NCBI GenBank assembly: GCA_002381865.1
Contig: DFYO01000010.1
Location: 1-19,523, forward strand
Source of the DNA: Clostridiales bacterium UBA4080
Lineage (GTDB): Bacteria > Bacillota > Clostridia > Lachnospirales > Vallitaleaceae
Reading direction: 5' to 3'
Length of the DNA stretch: 19,523 nucleotides
The notes under the pieces: model-generated
Seen by the model: only the letters and a program-made list of their open reading frames with translations
What the model was told of the DNA's origin: nothing
The model's database searches: none
Program-made: the position numbers and the translations under genes
In this document: one piece after another, positions 7,409 through 13,993 of the stretch
Numbering within the stretch: the stretch's first letter is position 1
How the letters are laid out: the number at the start of each line of letters is the position of its first letter

Positions 7409-8239
7409 CTATATGGCAACTGGAATTTTTTTAATCTGCTGGCCCGTCTGATATCCTTCCAATTGAAAATCTTCAACCTTAAAATCATAAAAATCCTTGA
7501 CATTTGAGTTGATTATAAGCCTTGGCGCAGGATAAGCCTCTCTCTTGATAAGCTCCTTTATTATTGGAATATGTCTGTCATATATATGAGCATCTGCAAT
7601 TACATGAACCAATTCTCCAGCCTCAAGACCTGAAACCTGGGCAAACATATGAATTAACACCGCATATTGAACAACGTTCCAATTATTAGCGACCAAAACA
7701 TCGTTAGACCTTTGATTAAGTATTCCGCAAAGTTTATTTCCTGAAACATTAAATGTCATGCTATAAGCACAAGGGTATAAATTCATCTCATTAAGATCCT
7801 CATGATTATAAATATTTGTTATTATTCTTCTGCTAGAAGGATTATTTTTTAAATCAAATAAAACCCTGTCAACCTGATCAAATAGACCTTCCTTATATTT
7901 GTGCTTTATTGAAAGCTGATATCCATAAGCCTTGCCAATTGAACCATTCTCATCCGCCCAGCTGTCCCATATATGGCTATTAAGCTGATTAATATTATTC
8001 GATTTCTTTTGCCATATCCAAAGAATTTCATCAATTGCGGCCTTTAAGTTTGTAGGTCTGAGTGTTAGAATCGGGAACTCCTTGCTCAAATCATACCTAT
8101 TAACAACTGCAAACTTTTTAATGGTATGTGCTTCTGCCCCGTCTTCCCATCTTGGCCTTACCTTTTCTCCTTCGGAGCTAAAGCCTTCATCAATAATATC
8201 CTTGCACATTTCTATAAAAATCTTATCTGCTATTGCCAT
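7409..8239 (-). CDS. thyA: Thymidylate synthase (ThyA type, divergent)
   Basis: This enzyme methylates dUMP to dTMP using methylenetetrahydrofolate. The 276-residue protein carries the nucleophile Cys157 (NLYPCAYSMTF), the paired Arg137-Arg138 (PSSRRI) that reach across the dimer, the phosphate/base site NQRSNDV (176-182), Asn188 in ANNWNVVQYA, and HIYDRH (218-223). Several positions differ from the E. coli pattern: PCH is PCAY, GLPFN is ANNWN, and GDTH is ADAH. These place it in a divergent ThyA branch rather than marking a broken gene, since the reading frame and the essential Cys, Arg, Asp and Asn are kept. The start at 8239 has a GAGG site and lies 2 bp after the nrdD stop, so it is translationally linked to nrdD. 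Confidence 0.94.
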   Translation of the reverse strand: MAIADKIFIEMCKDIIDEGFSSEGEKVRPRWEDGAEAHTIKKFAVVNRYDLSKEFPILTLRPTNLKAAIDEILWIWQKKSNNINQLNSHIWDSWADENGSIGKAYGYQLSIKHKYKEGLFDQVDRVLFDLKNNPSSRRIITNIYNHEDLNEMNLYPCAYSMTFNVSGNKLCGILNQRSNDVLVANNWNVVQYAVLIHMFAQVSGLEAGELVHVIADAHIYDRHIPIIKELIKREAYPAPRLIINSNVKDFYDFKVEDFQLEGYQTGQQIKKIPVAI

Positions 8240-8241
8240 TG

Positions 8242-10617
8242 CTATGCCTCTTTTTCTTCTGCATATTTTCTAATATTAGATAACCCCGAATACTTATCCA
8301 CCTTATCATTGCTAACAACAATTAAGGTTGGTGCAGTTCTAACATCATATTTTTCAGTTAGATGCAAATGCTCTTCAGCATCTAAAACCTCAATATACAT
8401 ATCCTTATTCAAATATTCCTTTGCCACATGGCAATTAGGACAGGTTTTAGTAGTAAATAAAAGCTTCTTTGTATCTGATTCAATAGCATTATATTCTGTT
8501 TTGTCCTCTGCAACAATAATATCTTCAATTTTTATTCTTTTATATTCAGTCTTAGCAGGCTCATAGGTTTTTCTTTCTTTAAACTCCTGAGTTTTGCCAT
8601 CGTTCCAATGTCCTACCGGTCTGTAATATCCTGTAATTCTTGAATAAACCTCGGTTGTTTCATTACAAACTGGGCATAATTTCTGCTCACCCTCTAAATA
8701 TCCATGATTCTTACAAATTGAATACGTAGGTGATATTGTATAATATGGCAGCTGATAGTTTTCAGCTATAACCTTTACTAGCTTAGCTGCAGCCCTCCAA
8801 TCAGAAACCTTTTCTCCTAAAAATGCATGAAACACAGTGCCCGAAGTATATCTGGTTTGGAATGGATCTTGCAAATCCAATGCTTCAAAAATGTCACTTG
8901 TATAATCTACAGGAAGATTTGAGCTATTTGTATAATAAGGTGTTCCATCTCCGCCTGCAGTCAAAATCTCTGGCCAATGCTTTTTATCATGCTTAGCTAA
9001 TCTGAAGCTTGTCGATTCTGCTGGTGTTGCTTCAAGATTGTATAAGTCCCCAAACTGAACCTGATAATCTGCAAGTCTTTCTCTCATATGATCAATTACT
9101 TCAAGCCCAAATTCTCGTGCCTCTTGATTTGTTAGATCCTTCCTAATCCAAGCTGCATTCAGAGCCGCCTCATTCATACCCACTAAACCTATTGTTGAAA
9201 AATGGTTATCAAAGGTTCCTAAATATCTTTTTGTATAAGGATACAATCCTTCTCTTAAGAGTTTATCTATTACCTGTCTTTTAATTTTTAGTGAACGCGC
9301 ACTAATATCCATCATTCTATTTAATCTTTTATAAAACTCTTCCTTGTTTGCTGATAAGAAAGCAATCCTAGGAAGATTAATTGTTACAACCCCTACCGAA
9401 CCTGTACTTTCTCCTGAGCCAAAAAATCCGCCTTGTTTTTTTCTAAGCTCTCTTAAGTCTAATCTTAATCTACAGCACATACTTCTAATGTCACTAGGCT
9501 CCATATCTGAATTAACATAATTTGAAAAATAAGGTGTTCCATATTTTGCTGTCATCTCAAATAGCAGTTTGTTGTTTTCTGTTTCATCCCAATCAAATTC
9601 TCTTGTTATTGAGTATGTTGGAATAGGGTATTGAAAGCCTCTACCATTGGCATCTCCTTCAATCATAATTTCAATAAAAGCTTTGTTAATCAAATCCATT
9701 TCAAGCTGACAATCCTTATACTTGAAATCCATTTCCTTGCCCCCTACAAGAGCCGGAAGCTCTGCAAGGTCTGAAGGAACTTTCCAATCAAGCGTTATAT
9801 TAGAAAAAGGACTTTGAGTTCCCCATCTGCTCGGTGTATTAACTCCAAAAACAAAAGATTGAATACACTGCTTAACCTCTTTATAGCTTAAACTATCTAC
9901 CTTAACAAATGGTGCTAAATATGTGTCAAAGGAGGAAAACGCCTGAGCTCCTGCCCATTCATTTTGCATAATACCCAAAAAATTCACCATCTGGTTACAT
10001 AATGTTGAAAGATGTCCGGCTGGTGCTGATGTAATCTTTCCAGGTATTCCGCCAAGGCCATCTTGTATTAATTGCTTAAGCGACCATCCGGCACAATAAC
10101 CTGTTAGCATTGATAAATCGTGAATATGAATGTCTGCGTTTCGATGTGCATTACTGATTTCATCATCATATACCTCAGACAGCCAATAATTTGCTGTAAC
10201 TGCTCCTGAGTTGTGAAGAATCAATCCTCCCACTGAATAAGTTACTGTTGAGTTTTCTTTAACTCTCCAGTCCTCTGCATTAACATAATTATCAACAATT
10301 TCTTTGTAATCTACTATTGTTGACTTCATATTCCTAATCTTTTCTCTTTGCTTCCTATATAGAATATATGCCTTTGCAACATCTGTATATCCTGTCTGTT
10401 CCAATGTTTTTTCAACACTATCCTGTATCTCTTCTACTGAAATCTTCCCGTCCTTAATCTTTGTTTGAAAATCAGCTGTAACTCTCAAAACAAGTATGTC
10501 CATTATCTCATCGGTGTAATTTTTTTCTGTCGCTTCAAATGCTTTAATCAAGGCATCCTTAATCTTTTGTAAATTGAAGTCTGCTTCTGCCCCATCTCTT
10601 TTTAATACGTTGAACAT
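8242..10617 (-). CDS. nrdD: Anaerobic (class III) ribonucleotide reductase with C-terminal redoxin domain
   Basis: This glycyl-radical enzyme reduces ribonucleotides to deoxyribonucleotides without oxygen. The order of its 791 residues is: ATP-cone at about 3-95; barrel with Cys175 (LTGYCAGWS) and the MCCRLRL pair Cys381/382; zinc site Cys635, His638, Cys648, Cys651; and glycyl-radical motif SRITGYYRPV with Gly663. After a linker, residues about 717-791 form an added thioredoxin/glutaredoxin-like module with CPNC (Cys726, Cys729) and a TAPT cis-proline turn. Ordinary NrdD proteins end soon after the radical loop. An AAGGAGA site precedes the ATG. The gene heads the nrdD-thyA-folA operon behind NrdR boxes. 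The activating enzyme NrdG is not encoded nearby. Confidence 0.97.
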   Translation of the reverse strand: MFNVLKRDGAEADFNLQKIKDALIKAFEATEKNYTDEIMDILVLRVTADFQTKIKDGKISVEEIQDSVEKTLEQTGYTDVAKAYILYRKQREKIRNMKSTIVDYKEIVDNYVNAEDWRVKENSTVTYSVGGLILHNSGAVTANYWLSEVYDDEISNAHRNADIHIHDLSMLTGYCAGWSLKQLIQDGLGGIPGKITSAPAGHLSTLCNQMVNFLGIMQNEWAGAQAFSSFDTYLAPFVKVDSLSYKEVKQCIQSFVFGVNTPSRWGTQSPFSNITLDWKVPSDLAELPALVGGKEMDFKYKDCQLEMDLINKAFIEIMIEGDANGRGFQYPIPTYSITREFDWDETENNKLLFEMTAKYGTPYFSNYVNSDMEPSDIRSMCCRLRLDLRELRKKQGGFFGSGESTGSVGVVTINLPRIAFLSANKEEFYKRLNRMMDISARSLKIKRQVIDKLLREGLYPYTKRYLGTFDNHFSTIGLVGMNEAALNAAWIRKDLTNQEAREFGLEVIDHMRERLADYQVQFGDLYNLEATPAESTSFRLAKHDKKHWPEILTAGGDGTPYYTNSSNLPVDYTSDIFEALDLQDPFQTRYTSGTVFHAFLGEKVSDWRAAAKLVKVIAENYQLPYYTISPTYSICKNHGYLEGEQKLCPVCNETTEVYSRITGYYRPVGHWNDGKTQEFKERKTYEPAKTEYKRIKIEDIIVAEDKTEYNAIESDTKKLLFTTKTCPNCHVAKEYLNKDMYIEVLDAEEHLHLTEKYDVRTAPTLIVVSNDKVDKYSGLSNIRKYAEEKEA

Positions 10618-10661
10618 TTCACTTTCTCCTTCCGGTATCCAAAATAATTTTCAATAAATAT

Positions 10662-10690
10662 ACTATAACATAAGCCGCCACCTCAGTCAA
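10662..10690 (-). promoter_or_regulatory. Sigma-A-type promoter for nrdD-thyA-folA
   Basis: On the minus strand TTGACT (10685-10690) is followed after exactly 17 bp by TATAGT (10662-10667), about 45 bp upstream of the nrdD start. The NrdR-type boxes end 7 bases upstream of the -35 element. Confidence 0.75.
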
Positions 10691-10697
10691 TGAAAAA

Positions 10698-10745
10698 ACA
10701 CCATATAATGTGTTGTTTTCACAAGACTACCACAATATATAGTGT
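10698..10745. promoter_or_regulatory. Paired NrdR boxes
   Basis: Two 16-bp near-palindromes, ACACCATATAATGTGT at 10698-10713 and CCACAATATATAGTGT at 10730-10745, match the known NrdR-box pattern (ACAC, AT-rich core, GTGT). Their centres are 32 bp apart, about three helical turns, which is the paired arrangement NrdR uses. They lie just upstream of the nrdD promoter, so repression of nrdD, thyA and folA when dATP is plentiful is inferred. The regulator gene itself is not in the window. Confidence 0.82.
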
Positions 10746-10778
10746 TTATGCTATTCTTTCGATTTTCTAGCTTTTTTG

Positions 10779-12035
10779 CTATTCTTTAAGCTTATACTTG
10801 CTTGCAATTACGTTATCTACGTATGCTTCTACGTAAGTGCCTTCATTTTCATAACGCTCTATAATAATCTGCCCATATGTTCTAATTGCAGATAGTATAT
10901 TCCCATCCTGATATGGTATTATTTTTTTTATCAGAATTTTATCCTCCAATAGCTTTTGTTCAATAATGCCCAGCATTTCCTCAAAATTTTCTTTATTCTT
11001 TGCTGAGATATTAATACTCTTAAAAGCTTTCAAATCCTTTAAGCATAAATCAGCTCCCTCTTTATCAATTTTATTAAACACAGTAAGTACTGGCTTATCT
11101 CCTGCTCCAAGTTTTTCCAGTGTTTCATATACTACCTCAATATGCTTATTAGCCTGAGGATTTGAGCAGTCCACAACATGGATTAATAAATCTGAAAATG
11201 CAGCCTCTTCCAAGGTTGACTTAAATGCCTGAATCAGATGGTGGGGAAGCTTCCTTACAAATCCTACCGTATCTGTTAACATAACCTCTTTGCCCTCGGG
11301 CAAGCACAAATTTCTAGTTGTTGGATCTAAGGTTGCAAAAAGCTTATCTGCCTGAAGTACACCCGCATTTGTTAGCTGATTCAAAACTGTTGACTTTCCA
11401 GCATTGGTATATCCTACAATAGCTAACACTGGCTTGCCAATTCTTTTTCTTCCTTCTCTTATTAGCTCTCTGTGCTTTTTAACTTCTTCTAATTCATTTT
11501 TCAAAAATGAAATTCTATCCCTAACGTATCTTCTGTCCATTTCTAGTTTCTTCTCACCTGGACCTCTTGTTCCAATTCCACCACCCAGCTTCGAAAGACT
11601 TGCGCCAAGTCCAGCAAGCCTAGATAATGAATATTTTAGCTGTGCAAGCTCAACCTGGATTTTGCCCTCTCTTGTATGTGCATGCTTTGCAAAAATATCT
11701 AATATCAGAATCGTTCTGTCAATTACCTTTGCATCAAGTTCAAATTCGAGATTCTTAAGCTGTGCAGGAGAAAGCTCATCATCACAAATAATACCCGTTG
11801 CACCCAATTCATAAATCAGATTTTTTAGCTCCTCAATTTTACCCTTTCCAATATAGGTTCCCGGATGAACTCTTTCCCTGTTTTGAATTACTGAGCCAAT
11901 AGTAATTGCCCCTGCTGTTTTAGCTAATGCTTCTAGTTCAACTAAGGATGCTTTTGTTTCCTCCTCTTGTCTTTGCATTGCAACTCCGACTAATATGACT
12001 CTTTCTTCTATCTCTCTTCTAATTTCTTCACTCAT
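10779..12035 (-). CDS. hflX: Ribosome-associated GTPase HflX
   Basis: HflX is a GTPase that binds the large ribosomal subunit; in studied bacteria it splits or rescues stalled ribosomes under stress. From the ATG at 12035 the protein has 418 residues. An N-terminal HflX domain contains the conserved TRGPGEKKLEMDRRYVRDRI stretch, preceded by a glycine-rich LGGGIG linker. The GTPase domain follows with G1 GYTNAGKS (208-215), G2 TLDPTTR (235-241), G3 DTVGF (255-259), G4 NKID (321-324) and G5 SAK (344-346), then a short C-terminal domain. An in-frame TTG at 12056 would lengthen it by seven codons. The AAAGGA site fits the ATG at 12035 better. No terminator was seen before nrdD, so read-through into that operon is possible. 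Confidence 0.95.
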   Translation of the reverse strand: MSEEIRREIEERVILVGVAMQRQEEETKASLVELEALAKTAGAITIGSVIQNRERVHPGTYIGKGKIEELKNLIYELGATGIICDDELSPAQLKNLEFELDAKVIDRTILILDIFAKHAHTREGKIQVELAQLKYSLSRLAGLGASLSKLGGGIGTRGPGEKKLEMDRRYVRDRISFLKNELEEVKKHRELIREGRKRIGKPVLAIVGYTNAGKSTVLNQLTNAGVLQADKLFATLDPTTRNLCLPEGKEVMLTDTVGFVRKLPHHLIQAFKSTLEEAAFSDLLIHVVDCSNPQANKHIEVVYETLEKLGAGDKPVLTVFNKIDKEGADLCLKDLKAFKSINISAKNKENFEEMLGIIEQKLLEDKILIKKIIPYQDGNILSAIRTYGQIIIERYENEGTYVEAYVDNVIASKYKLKE

Positions 12036-12067
12036 AGCACACATTTCCTTTCTCAAGCTTAACTCAA

Positions 12068-12076
12068 TTTATAGCA
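12068..12076 (-). promoter_or_regulatory. Possible extended -10 promoter for hflX
   Basis: On the minus strand TGCTATAAA (TG, one base, TATAAA) lies about 32 bp upstream of the hflX start. No convincing -35 element accompanies it, so this is a weak call. Confidence 0.35.
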
Positions 12077-12096
12077 GGCTTTTATACTAAATATTG

Positions 12097-12125
12097 TTGA
12101 CACTATGACTTATTCAATATAATAT
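12097..12125 (+). promoter_or_regulatory. Promoter for the small membrane protein gene
   Basis: A perfect TTGACA (12097-12102) precedes two overlapping -10 candidates: TATAAT at 12118-12123 (15-bp spacer) and TAATAT at 12120-12125 (17-bp spacer). The gene starts at 12150 after a GAGGTG ribosome binding site. Confidence 0.65.
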
Positions 12126-12149
12126 ACCTATATAAGTGAGGTGTATTAT

Positions 12150-12425
12150 ATGAAAAACAATTTTTACAAAAGACTTGCTGCAATTTTTTTACTTATATTT
12201 TTTGTTTCTTTATTAGTGCTTACCATATTTTTTGGATTAAAGGGAAACTCCAATGCTGCTATTTCTTTATTGGTATTTAATGGTTTTTTTACTGTTGTAG
12301 TTTATTTTCTTCTTCAGTTTACTCGCCTTCTACAATCCAATAACGAAACCTTTGATAATCATAACGTCTCTGATATACCAGACAGCACAAATACTGATTC
12401 ATCTAACAAGAATAGCGTTCGTTGA
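12150..12425 (+). CDS. Small two-helix membrane protein, function unknown
   Basis: I do not recognise this 91-residue protein. It has a short basic N-terminus (MKNNFYKR), two hydrophobic segments (about residues 8-28 and 36-58) separated by a short GNSN turn, and a polar Asn/Ser/Asp-rich tail. This is a plain two-helix membrane topology with no catalytic motif. The ATG at 12150 has a well-placed GAGGTG site; the GTG at 12141 overlaps that site and is unlikely. A good promoter lies upstream, divergent from hflX. The last codons, encoding NKNSVR and the stop, fall within a repeat word also found at the right end of the window. The original C-terminus may therefore have been altered by insertion of that repeat. 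Confidence 0.6.
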   Translation: MKNNFYKRLAAIFLLIFFVSLLVLTIFFGLKGNSNAAISLLVFNGFFTVVVYFLLQFTRLLQSNNETFDNHNVSDIPDSTNTDSSNKNSVR

Positions 12426-12488
12426 ACGCGTTTCTCGTAGAATAGGAAAGTATGGTCTCTTGCAAGCAATACGAACTTTCCTATTCTA
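12405..12488. repeat. Composite palindromic repeat, copy A
   Basis: The element begins with AACAAGAATAGCGTTC (12405-12420), identical to 19508-19523. It then forms a small hairpin, GCGTTC-gtt-GAACGC (12415-12429), and a long one. In the long hairpin TAGAATAGGAAAG (12438-12450) pairs perfectly with CTTTCCTATTCTA (12476-12488) around a 25-base loop. It lies between the convergent small membrane gene and rarA and may act as a boundary or terminator for both, although no T-run follows the long hairpin on either strand. It encodes no protein of its own. A genome-wide repeat family is inferred from the two copies. Confidence 0.7.
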
Positions 12489-12506
12489 GGACAAAGGGGA
12501 AAACAA

Positions 12507-13829
12507 CTAATTTTCCTCTTTTTTTATGCTCTCTAACCAGTTTTTTAGTTTCATTTCATAGCCCTGATTTGTCAAATTATAATACTTCTTATCCTTTAAT
12601 TCCTTTGGAAGATAGTATTGCTTAACATAATGATTGTCAAAATCATGAGGATATCTATATCCTATCCCATTCCCCAAGCTTTCAGCCCCTTTATAATGAG
12701 CATCCTTAAGATACGAAGGAATTTCCTTTATGCCTATATCCTTAACATCTCTAAGCGCTTCATCTATAGCAAGATATGCCGCATTACTCTTAGGTGCACA
12801 TGCTATATAAGCTACTGCCTGTGCAAGTATAATTCTCCCCTCAGGCATACCGATAAACTCTATTGCTCTAGCAGCATCCACTGCAACCTGTAATGCTCTT
12901 GGGTCTGCATTTCCAACGTCCTCTGATGCACATATAACAATTCTTCTTGCAATAAACTTAGGGTCTTCACCCGCATAAATCATCCTTGCTAAATAATAAA
13001 TAGCTGCATCTGGATCAGAGCCTCTCATGCTTTTTATAAATGCAGATATAACATCATAATGGCTATCACCTGTTTTATCATAATTGACTGCTCTTTTTTG
13101 GATACATTCCTTTGCAACCTCTAAATCAATTACTACCTGCCCGCAATCATTGGGCTGGGTAGTCAAAACACCTAATTCAATTGCATTTAAAGCTGATCTG
13201 GCATCTCCATTTGCCATATCCGAAAGAAACTCAAGTGCAATGTCATCTATTTTCGGATTTTTGTTTTTTAACAGATGGTCTTTTTCTAAAGCTCTCTTTA
13301 TTAGCAGGCCAATCTCTTTTTTTTCTAAAGGGTTTAGCTGGAATATCCTCGACCTTGAAACCAATGCTCTGTTTACTTCAAAATAAGGGTTTTCTGTGGT
13401 TGCTCCAATTAATATTACTGTTCCATCTTCAACGTGTGGCAGCAATGCATCCTGCTGTGCCTTATTAAACCTATGAATTTCATCAATAAACAGAATTGTT
13501 CTTTTCATTGATGTTCCTAATAACTCCTTTGCTTGCTGAACAACCTCCTGAATATCCTTTTTCCCTGCAATTGTTGCATTAATTTGTACAAAGGTTGATT
13601 TTGTTGTATTTGCAATTACCTTTGCTAAGGTTGTTTTACCCGTTCCCGGTGGTCCGTATAATATTATAGAGCCAAGCTGATCTGCAGCAATTGCTCTGTA
13701 TAACAGCTTATCCTTACCCAGAATGTGAGTTTGTCCTACAAATTCATCCAACGTATCAGGCCTCATTCTAGCTGCTAACGGTGCCTCTTTTTCAAGGGTT
13801 CTCTCTCTGAGAATTGTCATTATATCCAT
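12507..13829 (-). CDS. rarA: Replication-associated recombination AAA+ ATPase RarA/MgsA
   Basis: RarA is a clamp-loader-like ATPase that acts at stalled replication forks. The 440-residue length is normal for the family. Visible motifs are the N-terminal LAARMRPDTLDEFVGQ segment, Walker A GPPGTGKT (59-66), Walker B ILFIDEIHRF (112-121), sensor-1-like ATTENP (143-148), and the arginine-finger region ALVSRSRIF (about 155-163). The MgsA C-terminal tetramerisation domain is also present, with SAFIKSMRGSDPDAAIYYLA and GMPEGRIILAQA. The ATG at 13829 follows an AAGGAG site. It is transcribed divergently from the SNF2 gene, with an extended -10 promoter in the shared 164-bp gap. The identification is firm. 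Confidence 0.96.
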   Translation of the reverse strand: MDIMTILRERTLEKEAPLAARMRPDTLDEFVGQTHILGKDKLLYRAIAADQLGSIILYGPPGTGKTTLAKVIANTTKSTFVQINATIAGKKDIQEVVQQAKELLGTSMKRTILFIDEIHRFNKAQQDALLPHVEDGTVILIGATTENPYFEVNRALVSRSRIFQLNPLEKKEIGLLIKRALEKDHLLKNKNPKIDDIALEFLSDMANGDARSALNAIELGVLTTQPNDCGQVVIDLEVAKECIQKRAVNYDKTGDSHYDVISAFIKSMRGSDPDAAIYYLARMIYAGEDPKFIARRIVICASEDVGNADPRALQVAVDAARAIEFIGMPEGRIILAQAVAYIACAPKSNAAYLAIDEALRDVKDIGIKEIPSYLKDAHYKGAESLGNGIGYRYPHDFDNHYVKQYYLPKELKDKKYYNLTNQGYEMKLKNWLESIKKEEN

Positions 13830-13862
13830 AACCGCTCCTTAGTAAAAAATACTATTTGTGTT

Positions 13863-13871
13863 ATTATACCA
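13863..13871 (-). promoter_or_regulatory. Extended -10 promoter for rarA
   Basis: On the minus strand a perfect TATAAT (13863-13868) is preceded by TGG, giving an extended -10. It lies 34 bp upstream of the rarA start, with no clear -35. Confidence 0.6.
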
Positions 13872-13888
13872 CATTTTATTATTCCAGT

Positions 13889-13917
13889 TTGATTTTTAGC
13901 TTGTTTTTCTTTATAAT
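13889..13917 (+). promoter_or_regulatory. Sigma-A-type promoter for the SNF2-family gene
   Basis: TTGATT (13889-13894) and TATAAT (13912-13917) are separated by 17 bp and lie about 76 bp upstream of the start at 13994, leaving an untranslated leader of about 70 bases. Confidence 0.7.
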
Positions 13918-13993
13918 GATACTTGTAAAATACTATCTATGTATAGTTTTTATGTAAACCTATTAATCATTTTTTATATAAAGGTGTTAATAT

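Noticed and set aside
11404..11814. Plus-strand frame of 136 codons inside hflX
   Set aside because: Antisense shadow of the conserved HflX GTPase region, Ser/Pro/Leu-rich with no start signals.
12405..12488. CRISPR-like or insertion-sequence element
   Set aside because: There is no regular repeat-spacer periodicity, no transposase frame and no target duplication that could be recognised. The structure fits a small palindromic repeat better.
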